From the NCBI GenBank assembly GCA_964621265.1, contig CAZULQ010000001.1, positions 174,536-238,535 of the forward strand: a stretch of 64,000 nt of DNA, written 5' to 3'. Position 1 is the first letter of the stretch. Each line of letters opens with the position of its first letter. The position numbers and the translations under genes are program-made. The notes beneath the pieces are model-generated. The model searched no databases. It was not told the origin of the DNA and worked only from the letters and a program-made list of their open reading frames with translations. Below, piece after piece: positions 36,977-45,222 of this stretch. This DNA comes from Porcipelethomonas sp964621265 (lineage in GTDB: Bacteria > Bacillota > Clostridia > Oscillospirales > Ruminococcaceae).

Positions 36977-37570
36977 TTATTTTGTAGTATACGGCGCAAG
37001 TGAAAGGCGGATAAAGTATCCCTGCTTATGACTGCACACAGGGCATGCCTTAGGCGCTTCTGAGCTTTTGTGTACATAGCCGCAGTTTAAACACATCCAC
37101 TCCTCCTCAACGTCCGACACAAACAGCTTACCCTGTTCAAGCAGGTCAGCGAGCATGCCAAAGCGTTCACCGTGAGCCTTTTCGATTTTGGCGATGCTAT
37201 TGAATTTTGCGGCAATTTCCGTAAAGCCTTCCTGTGCGGCAATCTTGGCAAAGTCAGGGTAAACAGGTTCAAACTCTTCAAATTCATTGTGCTGTGCGGC
37301 ACGAAGAAGCTTCTGAGTTGTGTCGTAGATGTCAATAGGATAGGAACCGTCAATGGTGATGTTTTCACCCGCCATATCCTTTAAGAAGTCGTAGAACACT
37401 TTTGCGTGAGCCTGTTCCTGTTTGGCTGTGAACTTGAACACCATTTCAATTACAGGTAGATTTTCGCTGCATGCCTGCTGAGCGGCAAACTCATATCTGT
37501 TTCTTGCCTGACTCTCCCCTGCAAATGCACGAAGAAGATTGATTTTTGTTTTGCTCTCTGATAAATTCAT
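36977..37570 (-). CDS. Rubrerythrin
   Basis: About 197 residues. An N-terminal ferritin-like diiron domain has FAGESQARNRYEFAA and KQEQAHAKVFYDFL Glu/His ligands. A C-terminal rubredoxin domain has WMCLNCGYVH and CPVCSHKQGYF. It detoxifies hydrogen peroxide in anaerobes using electrons from rubredoxin. I set the start at 37570, 8 nt after CGGAGG; a longer frame to 37615 has no ribosome site. It is the first gene of an operon with eno. Confidence 0.93.
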   Translation of the reverse strand: MNLSESKTKINLLRAFAGESQARNRYEFAAQQACSENLPVIEMVFKFTAKQEQAHAKVFYDFLKDMAGENITIDGSYPIDIYDTTQKLLRAAQHNEFEEFEPVYPDFAKIAAQEGFTEIAAKFNSIAKIEKAHGERFGMLADLLEQGKLFVSDVEEEWMCLNCGYVHKSSEAPKACPVCSHKQGYFIRLSLAPYTTK

Positions 37571-37663
37571 TTTTAGTACCTCCGTTTTTATGCGTGATAC
37601 TACCATTGTCTGCAATTTCGAGAAAAATATTCCTGTGAGGCAAAAATATTCATTACATATAAA

Positions 37664-37692
37664 TTGACTGTTTTAAAAATATCTGATATAAT
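37664..37692 (+). promoter_or_regulatory. Promoter of the Nudix gene
   Basis: TTGACT (37664-37669), 17 bp, TATAAT (37687-37692), about 36 bp before the start codon. Confidence 0.65.
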
Positions 37693-37727
37693 TATTATCA
37701 TAAACAGATTTGAAATGAGGAATAATA

Positions 37728-38144
37728 ATGGAAGTTAAATTCTATGAAAACGTCGCTGATGAGCTTTTAAAGTTTGCTGTCATAATTTCAAAGCACAATG
37801 GCAAATGGGTATTCTGCAAACACAGAGAAAGGGACACTCTTGAAATCCCGGGCGGTCACAGAGAAGACGGTGAAGCTATCGACGATACAGCAAAGCGTGA
37901 GCTTTATGAAGAAACGGGTGCAACTGATTTTTCAATTAATCCGATTTGTGTTTATGCTGTTGTTTCCGATGACGGAAAGGAAACCTGTGGCATGCTTTAT
38001 ATAGCTGATATTCTCAGATTTGAAGAAGAGCTTCGCAACGAAATAGAAAAAATTTTCATTACAGATAATCTCCCGAAAAAATGGACTTATCCTCTCATTC
38101 AGCCGAAGCTTGTCGAAGAAGCTGTAAGACGAGGAATCTGCTGA
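37728..38144 (+). CDS. Nudix hydrolase
   Basis: 138 residues. The Nudix box is GGHREDGEAIDDTAKRELYEETGA, following Gx5Ex7REUxEExGU with REL-EE as the Mg-binding core; it is quoted here as a motif and lies at about residues 42-65. These enzymes hydrolyse nucleoside diphosphates linked to another moiety. The N-terminus and substrate-specific loops gave no clear assignment. The gene stands alone with its own promoter, and smpB follows with another. Confidence 0.88.
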   Translation: MEVKFYENVADELLKFAVIISKHNGKWVFCKHRERDTLEIPGGHREDGEAIDDTAKRELYEETGATDFSINPICVYAVVSDDGKETCGMLYIADILRFEEELRNEIEKIFITDNLPKKWTYPLIQPKLVEEAVRRGIC

Positions 38145-38164
38145 AAAAACATCACAAAAAATGC

Positions 38165-38193
38165 TTGACAAATCCCTGAAATTATTATATAAT
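38165..38193 (+). promoter_or_regulatory. Promoter of smpB
   Basis: TTGACA (38165-38170), 17 bp, TATAAT (38188-38193), a consensus SigA promoter 30 bp before smpB. ACGGAGG precedes the start. Confidence 0.75.
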
Positions 38194-38222
38194 GAGATAT
38201 TCTCAGAAACGGAGGTATTCTT

Positions 38223-38684
38223 ATGAGCAAGGAAAATTTCAAAACAATAACTGAAAACAGAAAAGCAAGACATGAATACTTCGTTCTGGAGAGCATGGAA
38301 ACAGGCATTGAACTTGTGGGAACTGAAGTTAAGTCACTTCGACTCGGACAGGTTAACCTCAAGGACAGTTGGTGCAGCATTGAAAACGGCGAGCTTTTTA
38401 TTAAGGGTATGCACATCTCCCCTTATGAAAAAGGAAATATTTTCAACCGTGACCCTATGCGCGTCAGAAAGCTTCTTATGCACAAAAAGGAAATAAGCCG
38501 TCTCTTTGGCAAAATCAAGCAGGACGGTCTTACTCTTATTCCCCTTTCACTCTATTTCAAAGGCTCAAGAGTTAAGGTTCAGCTCGGACTTTGTAAGGGT
38601 AAAAAGCTTTATGACAAGCGTGAGGATGCTGCCAAAAAAGATGCTAAACGCCAGATTGAGCGTGCTGTCAAGGCTCGCTACTGA
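38223..38684 (+). CDS. smpB: SsrA-binding protein SmpB
   Basis: 153 residues. Typical SmpB features are NRKARHEYFVLESMETGIELVGTEVKSLR, SWCSIENGELFIKGMHISPY, RKLLMHKKEI and the C-terminal basic KKLYDKREDAAKKDAKRQIERA tail that enters the ribosomal A site; these are short segments of one continuous chain. It binds tmRNA, whose gene begins 7 bp after the smpB stop. The two together rescue ribosomes stalled on mRNAs lacking a stop codon. Confidence 0.96.
   Translation: MSKENFKTITENRKARHEYFVLESMETGIELVGTEVKSLRLGQVNLKDSWCSIENGELFIKGMHISPYEKGNIFNRDPMRVRKLLMHKKEISRLFGKIKQDGLTLIPLSLYFKGSRVKVQLGLCKGKKLYDKREDAAKKDAKRQIERAVKARY
38656..38684 (+). promoter_or_regulatory. Possible ssrA promoter inside the end of smpB
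   Basis: TTGAGC (38656-38661), 17 bp, TACTGA (38679-38684), with the first tmRNA base 8 nt downstream. The -10 box is poor, so co-transcription with smpB and processing is an alternative. Confidence 0.35.
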
Positions 38685-38691
38685 TACACAT

Positions 38692-39060
38692 GGGGGCGTA
38701 AAGGTTTCGACGGGGACTCTGAACCACGATAAGCGAGTAGAGCAGGGCATCTCTTTAATCTGCACCACGTTTAAATATAAACGCTAGAAATAACATTACT
38801 GTAAGCACAAGAAACTTACAGGTAGCTGCCTAAGTCAGCTACTGTCCGCCTTCTGAGTACCACGGCAGAAGCTCGGGCAACGACTTAGTGGTGAACGTTC
38901 CTCCGGAGTGTTCCGGCCGGTTGAATGTATCTGGAACTACTGAAGCTGTAAGCCTGTTTGTCGGCGTACAGCCAAGGGAATGCTAAAAGATAAACTACAC
39001 TCGTAGAAAGTTGTGCGGATTGGTTTTCGGACACGGGTTCGACTCCCGTCGCCTCCACCA
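38692..39060 (+). ncRNA. ssrA: Transfer-messenger RNA (tmRNA, ssrA)
   Basis: The 5' end GGGGGCGTAAAGGTTTCGACGGGG is the conserved tmRNA start; it pairs with the 3' end CGCCTCC followed by an encoded CCA. The T-loop GGGTTCGACTCCC is at 39035-39047. The best tag reading frame starts at GCT (38783), preceded by AAAC, and runs to TAA (38831), giving ARNNITVSTRNLQVAA. The stop sits in the usual GTAGCTGCC/GTCAGCTAC-type helix. Length is 369 nt, normal for a one-piece tmRNA. The 3' terminus is the insertion point of the element to the right. Confidence 0.95.
39049..39060 (+). repeat. Left attachment-site repeat (tmRNA 3' end)
   Basis: TCGCCTCCACCA, identical to 63946-63957. A second shared word, AATGCGTA, starts 6 nt later in both copies (39067-39074 and 63964-63971), so the recombining segment may be longer than 12 bp. 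Confidence 0.75.
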
Positions 39061-39089
39061 ATTGAAAATGCGTAATCGCAAAGGTTACG

Positions 39090-39137
39090 AAAACCACGTA
39101 ATTACGTCAAATGACGTGGTTACGTGGTTTCTTTTTT
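39090..39137 (+). terminator. Terminator downstream of ssrA, inside the element
   Basis: AAACCACGTAA pairs with TTACGTGGTTT, and inside the loop ACGTCA/TGACGT form a second stem; CTTTTTTATATTTTT follows. It would end tmRNA transcription and is supplied by element DNA. A further stem GTGGGTT/AACCCAC lies at 39159-39190. The rest of 39191-39290 shows no gene. Confidence 0.75.
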
Positions 39138-39294
39138 ATATTTTTAATGTCAAAAGTTGTGGGTTCAGTTCGGTTTTTGTCGTAACCCACTTTAAATGAT
39201 AGACTTTTTCAGCCCTCCCCTCTTTAACTAAAATAGTGAGGTAATGAGGCGAAATATATCATTTTGCTGACAGGCTGTATTAATCCTGTATTTA

Positions 39295-39323
39295 TTGATT
39301 CAGTATGTTAGCCAATATATATT
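39295..39323 (+). promoter_or_regulatory. Promoter of the restriction-modification operon
   Basis: TTGATT (39295-39300), 17 bp, TATATT (39318-39323), about 40 bp before the first methyltransferase. TTAAGGAG is the ribosome site. Confidence 0.5.
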
Positions 39324-39364
39324 CAATAATATGTACTGATAAATCTATCTTAAGGAGAATTTAA

Positions 39365-40324
39365 ATGATTCAAAATAATGATAATACTGGACTAAAAACT
39401 GTATCACTATTTTCGGGCTGTGGCGGTTTGGATATGGGGTTTTATAAAACCGGATATAATATTATATGGGCAAATGATTTTGATAAGTTTGCATGTAAAA
39501 CATATTCTGAAAATTTTGGAGATCATATAGTCTATGGAGATATTAATGAAGTCCCATTAACTTCAATTCCAACGTTTGATGTACTTATCGGTGGATTTCC
39601 ATGCCAGCCGTTTAGCATGATGGGGGAAAAACGTGGTTTTGAAGATGCACGTGGAACATTGTTTTTCAGAATAGCTGAAATACTTAAACACAAAATTGCT
39701 CTTGGTGAAAAACCTAAGGCTGTTATTCTTGAAAATGTTCGTTCACTTCGAACACATAACAATGGTGAAACATTTAAAACTATAAAAAATATTCTTGAAA
39801 ACGATCTGAGATATAAAGTTTTTTGTGATGTTCTCAATTCATCTGATTATGGTGTTCCGCAAACCCGCAACAGAACTTATATAGTATGTTTTGCAAACGA
39901 TTCTGCCCAGTTTGAATTTCCACAAAAACAGGAATTAACATTAACACTTCAGGATTTACTTGAAAATGAAGTTGATGACCGATATTTTTTATCAGAAAAA
40001 ATACTGCCGACAATATTATCTGATGGTACAGGTGGGTATAAGGCAAAATCTGAAATAGATCTGAAAATTGCACGTCCGCTCTGTGCTACAATGGCAAAAA
40101 TGCACAGAGCCTGCCAGGATAATTATGTTACACAAAAAGGTAAGGTTCGCCGTCTTACTCCTCGTGAATGTGCAAGATTGCAGGGATTTGATGATAGTTT
40201 TATTATACCTGTTTCCGATTCACAGGCATATAAACAATTTGGAAATGCTGTTACTGTAAACGTGTCAGCAGCTGTTGCTGAAAGCGTAAAAAATGAACTT
40301 AAAAGATTAGGAGAGTGGGATTAA
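39365..40324 (+). CDS. DNA (cytosine-5) methyltransferase, first of two
   Basis: 319 residues with all core C5-methyltransferase motifs: SLFSGCGGLDMG (I, SAM), GGFPCQPFS with catalytic Cys80 (IV), ILENVR (VI), QTRNRTYIV (VIII), and ECARLQGFDDSF with KQFGNAV (IX-X). The target-recognition region between VIII and IX is short. It overlaps the next methyltransferase by 1 bp. Two C5 enzymes in one operon suggest an asymmetric target with each enzyme modifying one strand, as in LlaJI. The recognition sequence cannot be read from sequence. Confidence 0.95.
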   Translation: MIQNNDNTGLKTVSLFSGCGGLDMGFYKTGYNIIWANDFDKFACKTYSENFGDHIVYGDINEVPLTSIPTFDVLIGGFPCQPFSMMGEKRGFEDARGTLFFRIAEILKHKIALGEKPKAVILENVRSLRTHNNGETFKTIKNILENDLRYKVFCDVLNSSDYGVPQTRNRTYIVCFANDSAQFEFPQKQELTLTLQDLLENEVDDRYFLSEKILPTILSDGTGGYKAKSEIDLKIARPLCATMAKMHRACQDNYVTQKGKVRRLTPRECARLQGFDDSFIIPVSDSQAYKQFGNAVTVNVSAAVAESVKNELKRLGEWD

Positions 40325-41739
40325 TGACGAATAATTATACAACGGATGTAACGGAAGTTATATCTGTTCTGAATTATTCAATTAACTGTCATAATATTGA
40401 ATGTACTTCAGATACAACTGCACTTTCCAATATGACTGTTCATACAGGAAATGATTTTCTTGATAAACGTGCAGAAATCTTTAGTAAAGAATTAAATGCA
40501 GAAAAGGAACTGTCTTATTTATCTGAAAATTACTGTAAATATAATAGATGTGAATATTGTCCGGTTGCAAAATATTGTAATACAAATATTCTGACAAAGA
40601 TAAATAACTATGACAAATCTGCTCCCACTTTAATTGACTTGTTTTGTGGAGCAGGAGGATTATCGCTTGGTTTTACACAAGAAGGTTTTATAACCAGTTT
40701 GGCTAATGACATTGAACCTTGTTGTGTTGATACATATGCACATAACCATCCTGAAACCCCAAGAGAAAATATAATTCTGGGAGATATTAATGATGTTATT
40801 TCTAACATTGAAGCCTTATCCCGTTTTTCCAATATAGATGTTATAGTTGGTGGACCACCCTGTCAGGGATTTAGTATGGCTAATCGTCAGCGACTTATAG
40901 ATGATCCGAGAAATCATCTATATAAAAGTTATGTAAAAGTTGTTGAAATAATCAAACCTAAGTTTTTTGTTATGGAAAATGTTAAAGGTATGTTATCCGT
41001 ATCAGAACAGGTAATTGAAGATTTTCAGAATATAGGATATTCGGTTTCCTGCAGAGTATTAAATGCCTGTAATTTCGGTGTTCCACAAAATCGTGAACGA
41101 CTGATTTTTATAGGAAACAGAACCGGAGTCAATAATGATTCAGTTTTTGATAAAATATCTGAAGCAGGAGCAGGAATTACATCGTATGTTCTTTCAGATG
41201 CATTATACGGACTTCGTCCTCTCAAAGCTTCAAGAAATAAAAACGCAACAGAAACAGAATCTGATGAAAGCGGACGAAAAATAGACAAAGATACTCTTTA
41301 CATGTCAAACGAATATATAAATCTTATAAATCAGGGCAGACAATCACCATTGGTATTTAATCATAAAGCAAGATACAATAATGACAGAGATATTGAAATA
41401 TATGGCAGACTCTATCAAGGCGATCGTTCAGATGATCCTAAAATTGCCGACATAATGCCATACAGCCGCAGAAACGGAATTTTTAAGGACAAGTATTTCA
41501 AACTTGAAGAGAATAAGGTATGCAAAACTATTACTGCACATATGAAATTTGACTGCAATATGTACATTCATCCAACACAGGCACGTGGACTTACTCCACG
41601 TGAAGCGGCAAGAGTACAGTCTTATCCAGATGATTATTTTTTCAGAGGTGCATACACCAAAACATATATGCAGATAGGCAATTCTGTTCCTCCACTTCTT
41701 GGGAGAGCGATTGCGTCCATTATAAAGGAGTATCTGTAA
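40324..41739 (+). CDS. DNA (cytosine-5) methyltransferase, second, with Cys-rich N-terminal extension
   Basis: 471 residues. Core motifs are DLFCGAGGLSLGF, GGPPCQGFSMAN with catalytic Cys180, MENVKGM, QNRERLIFIG and REAARVQSYPDDY with QIGNSVPPLL. About 100 residues precede motif I and hold Cys71, Cys76, Cys79 and Cys85 in NYCKYNRCEYCPVAKYC, spaced C-x4-C-x2-C-x5-C. That resembles the iron-sulphur loop of endonuclease III-type glycosylases but with a shorter first gap. ATG 40324 (overlapping the previous stop) is preferred to GTG 40315. Confidence 0.93.
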   Translation: MTNNYTTDVTEVISVLNYSINCHNIECTSDTTALSNMTVHTGNDFLDKRAEIFSKELNAEKELSYLSENYCKYNRCEYCPVAKYCNTNILTKINNYDKSAPTLIDLFCGAGGLSLGFTQEGFITSLANDIEPCCVDTYAHNHPETPRENIILGDINDVISNIEALSRFSNIDVIVGGPPCQGFSMANRQRLIDDPRNHLYKSYVKVVEIIKPKFFVMENVKGMLSVSEQVIEDFQNIGYSVSCRVLNACNFGVPQNRERLIFIGNRTGVNNDSVFDKISEAGAGITSYVLSDALYGLRPLKASRNKNATETESDESGRKIDKDTLYMSNEYINLINQGRQSPLVFNHKARYNNDRDIEIYGRLYQGDRSDDPKIADIMPYSRRNGIFKDKYFKLEENKVCKTITAHMKFDCNMYIHPTQARGLTPREAARVQSYPDDYFFRGAYTKTYMQIGNSVPPLLGRAIASIIKEYL

Positions 41740-41755
41740 TTAAAGGAGATAAATA

Positions 41756-43258
41756 ATGGCGAATTTAAACATTAGGGTGTCAAATGTAATCGGAAAATTT
41801 TATGATGTCAAAGAAAACACTGATATTCGTGGATTATACGAAGTAAGAGATAAAAATGATTCTGTTCTATGGTATTTTTTCTCAAGTAACAATGCAACAT
41901 ACCATAGTTCTGGAAATGATTGTGTTGTCAGAGATATTGCTCAAAGTAATTCAAGTTATATTGACAGATTAAAAGCTGCATTTGAAAAAGCAAAAAATGA
42001 AAACAAAAAGATTTTTTGGCTTGTAATGGTTTTTGGTGAAGGAATAGGACTGAATCCGACCGACTACGAATGGATGGCATCAATTGAAATGAAAGTTGAT
42101 TTCGATCATATGACAAAAAGTCTTTCTATGCGAACATATCCCATTGGAAAAAATAAAAAAGGCGAATGGCGTCCATGCTTAAAAAGAGTTGAACAAGATA
42201 AGTATTTCAATTGTACTTTTATAAGTTGTAAAGATATAAATGATGATTTTACAAATAAATACATGATTCCGTATTTTGAAATATATGATAACAGACCATT
42301 TCATGAAATAATACCCTATGATGATAAAACCAACGAAAAAGAAATTTCAAATAAAACAGACTCTGATGATTTTACTCCCCGTTCTCGTAAAAAACATCCT
42401 TTAAACTGTATTTTGTATGGAGCACCCGGAACAGGAAAAACCTATTCTACAGCTCAGTATGCTCTTGCTATTGCAGAAAACAAAGATTATAAAGATATTG
42501 CCTCTGAAGAACGTGAATCAGTTATGAAACGCTACAATGATTATATAGAGGAAGGTAAAATTGTTTTTACAACATTTCATCAGAATTATGGTTATGAAGA
42601 TTTTATTCAGGGAATCAGACCTGATACTAAGTCGGAGAATATGACCTTTAAACCAGTAGACGGCGTATTTAAGGTTATTGCTGACAGGGCACTGAAAAAT
42701 CCAGGTGAAGATTTTATAATCATCATAGATGAAATTAATCGTGCAAATATTTCAAAGGTTTTCGGTGAACTTATTACACTGATTGAAGAAGATAAACGAT
42801 GGGGAGAAATTAATGCAATTAAGATTACACTACCGTCGGGGGATCCGTTTAAAATTCCAAATAACCTTTACATACTCGGAACGATGAACTCCGCAGATAA
42901 ATCTATTTCTCTGATTGATACAGCTTTAAGGAGAAGATTTGATTTTATAGAATGTACACCAAAAGCTGAACTTATAGCAGATACAGATCTTAGAAACATA
43001 CTCATAAAACTGAATAATGGTATATCTTCTGAACTCAAAAGCACAGATTTGCTGATAGGTCATTCGTATTTTATCAATAAAGATATTGATGATTTATGTT
43101 CAATAATGAACCGTAATATCATTCCACTTCTTTATGAATACTTTTTTGATAATCAAAAGAAAGTTGAAAATCATGTGAAAAATGCAACTGAAGGTTACAA
43201 TGTTGAAGTCAGCTCTTCTGGTGTCGGAAGAATCAAGCTTATTAAAAAGGAAATTTAA
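41756..43258 (+). CDS. McrB-like AAA+ GTPase of a restriction complex
   Basis: 500 residues. The first ~210 residues are a family-specific DNA-recognition region. The AAA+ motor follows, with GAPGTGKT (222-229), IIDEINR (323-329) and the McrB-type GTP signature MNSADKS (377-383, in place of MNTADRS), then an arginine-finger segment ALRRRFDF. McrB hexamers use GTP to translocate and trigger McrC cleavage. It sits between the methyltransferases and the McrC gene (2 bp gap). Next to cognate methyltransferases it likely cuts unmodified sites, as in LlaJI and BsuMI, rather than methylated DNA. Confidence 0.92.
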   Translation: MANLNIRVSNVIGKFYDVKENTDIRGLYEVRDKNDSVLWYFFSSNNATYHSSGNDCVVRDIAQSNSSYIDRLKAAFEKAKNENKKIFWLVMVFGEGIGLNPTDYEWMASIEMKVDFDHMTKSLSMRTYPIGKNKKGEWRPCLKRVEQDKYFNCTFISCKDINDDFTNKYMIPYFEIYDNRPFHEIIPYDDKTNEKEISNKTDSDDFTPRSRKKHPLNCILYGAPGTGKTYSTAQYALAIAENKDYKDIASEERESVMKRYNDYIEEGKIVFTTFHQNYGYEDFIQGIRPDTKSENMTFKPVDGVFKVIADRALKNPGEDFIIIIDEINRANISKVFGELITLIEEDKRWGEINAIKITLPSGDPFKIPNNLYILGTMNSADKSISLIDTALRRRFDFIECTPKAELIADTDLRNILIKLNNGISSELKSTDLLIGHSYFINKDIDDLCSIMNRNIIPLLYEYFFDNQKKVENHVKNATEGYNVEVSSSGVGRIKLIKKEI

Positions 43259-43260
43259 TA

Positions 43261-44661
43261 ATGCCGAATGTTATTTTGAATTATTTTGAGGAAAGCTCAA
43301 TAAAAAATAAATATCTTCCTGCTGAATGGCAGGAACAAAATTCATTGGATGAATTAGCTGAATTTTTACAGTATAACTGGGAACAACGCTCAATATTCTA
43401 TGATGACGAAAAATCATCAGGTAAACAGCAGTTTGTGGGTTTCTCCGGTAAAAAAGGTTTGCGTACCAATAATTATATTGGCACAATTGTATTCAGAGGA
43501 CAGCAACTGAACATATTTCCAAAAGTGTTCCGTGAGGATAAAAATGATAATGATGCCGACGAACTTGAACTTTCTCATCTGATGAGAAATCTGGTACAGT
43601 GGTTAAAATACTGCAAACGTATCAGTTATCCCTTTATCAGTATATCATCAGAACTTGAAGATATTAATGATCTTCGGGAATTATTTATAACGCTGTATCT
43701 GCATTATGTAATAAAAGCCATTAATAATGTTCCATATCATCAGTATGTTGAAAAATCTGAAGATATTGAAACTATTAAAGGATGTATAGATTTTAGGGAC
43801 TACATAAACAAAAAAATACCTTATGGTCAGAATCATAAATTTCTATGCAGTTTTTCTGAATTTGAATATGACAATATAGTTAACAGAATAATTAAATATA
43901 CCTGCAGAACCTTAACTAATATTGATACCTCAACTAACAATAAAAAGCTTATTCGTCAGATTTTAATCCGTTTAAATGAAGTTTCAGATATACATTGCTC
44001 ACCATCTGATTGTGATGGAATAAGGCTAAGTAAACTTCATCGTCAGTATTCTGACATTATGAGTATGAGTAAAATCTTATTGTTGAATCAGACACCATCG
44101 TATCGTATTGACAATCATAATTCATTCTGTTTTCTGTTTCCGACTGAATACCTGTTCGAAGGTTTTGTAAGTGGATATATGAGAGAAATTCTTGACGGTA
44201 AGGCTAATGTAAAAATACAGGCAAGTGAACTAAGTCTGATAAATGATGTAATATATAAAGGGCAATCATTAGGCGAAGCGTTCAGAATGAAGCATGATAT
44301 TTTAGTTGCTCACAAGGAACTGGGACTTTTTGTGCTGGATACTAAATATAAACATTTATCTCGTTTTGATGGTAACTCATCAATAAAGAAAATTATTGCA
44401 GATGAAATAGAACAGGGTGATCTTTATCAGGTAATTGAATATGCTGCACATCGTGATCTGAATGATGCTTATTTGCTATATCCAATGTACAGATATGAAG
44501 AAAAAGAGCCTGAACATGTAATTCTGGAACGATGTTCTGTATCAGGAAAAAAATTATCCGTTCACATTGTCAGACTTCCTTTCATTTTTGAAGAAAACTA
44601 TGAAATAACATATAAGTCTTTAAAAGAGAGTATACTTCAGATTTTCGCCGAAAAAACATAA
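43261..44661 (+). CDS. McrC-like PD-(D/E)xK nuclease subunit
   Basis: 466 residues. The N-terminal region has the McrC-type NYIGTIVFRGQQLNIFPKVF. The nuclease core is near the C-terminus: Asp346 in MKHDILVAH and Asp360-Thr-Lys362 in VLDTKYKHL, matching the D-x(n)-DxK catalytic pattern. The protein would dock on the McrB ring and cut DNA. It starts 2 bp after the McrB stop, so the subunits are probably co-translated. Confidence 0.9.
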   Translation: MPNVILNYFEESSIKNKYLPAEWQEQNSLDELAEFLQYNWEQRSIFYDDEKSSGKQQFVGFSGKKGLRTNNYIGTIVFRGQQLNIFPKVFREDKNDNDADELELSHLMRNLVQWLKYCKRISYPFISISSELEDINDLRELFITLYLHYVIKAINNVPYHQYVEKSEDIETIKGCIDFRDYINKKIPYGQNHKFLCSFSEFEYDNIVNRIIKYTCRTLTNIDTSTNNKKLIRQILIRLNEVSDIHCSPSDCDGIRLSKLHRQYSDIMSMSKILLLNQTPSYRIDNHNSFCFLFPTEYLFEGFVSGYMREILDGKANVKIQASELSLINDVIYKGQSLGEAFRMKHDILVAHKELGLFVLDTKYKHLSRFDGNSSIKKIIADEIEQGDLYQVIEYAAHRDLNDAYLLYPMYRYEEKEPEHVILERCSVSGKKLSVHIVRLPFIFEENYEITYKSLKESILQIFAEKT

Positions 44662-44734
44662 ATGATAATATGGTTCAAATTTCTGATCACCTTTGCCTGT
44701 TGTATTTTGGTGAGATAAATAAAAAGAGGCTAAA

Positions 44735-45160
44735 ATGGATGTACATGATAAAAAAACAAGAAGTTACAATATGTCTCGTATAAAAGGTACAAATACCAGA
44801 CCAGAAGAAATTGTATGTAAATATCTTTTTTCACAAGGATTCAGATATCGTAAAAACGATAAAAGATATCCCGGGAAGCCGGACATAGTTTTACCTAAAT
44901 ATAAAACAATAATTTTTGTTAACGGTTGTTTCTGGCATAAACACAACAAATGTAAGTATTTTGTTGTCCCAAAAACAAATACAGAATTCTGGATGAATAA
45001 AATAAATAGAAATGTCGAACGTGATAAAGAAAATATTATAAAACTTGAATCTGACGGCTGGAAAGTTATTACTGTTTGGGAATGTGAACTGAAACCCAAA
45101 ACTAGAGAATTATCACTTAAAAGACTTATGGATAAAATTAAAGAATCATGTACTGATTAG
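44735..45160 (+). CDS. vsr: Very short patch repair endonuclease Vsr
   Basis: 141 residues. Vsr hallmarks are NMSRIKGTNTRPE at the N-terminus, GKPDIVLP with catalytic Asp50, and FVNGCFWHKH with His68. Vsr nicks next to T:G mismatches made when 5-methylcytosine deaminates, so it protects the genome from the mutagenic effect of the two upstream methyltransferases. The gene follows McrC after 73 bp with an AAAGAGG ribosome site. Confidence 0.95.
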   Translation: MDVHDKKTRSYNMSRIKGTNTRPEEIVCKYLFSQGFRYRKNDKRYPGKPDIVLPKYKTIIFVNGCFWHKHNKCKYFVVPKTNTEFWMNKINRNVERDKENIIKLESDGWKVITVWECELKPKTRELSLKRLMDKIKESCTD

Positions 45161-45222
45161 TAGTACACATACAGAAACATCTCTGGCTCTAATTTATGGA
45201 TATATAAGAAAGGATAGTTAAA

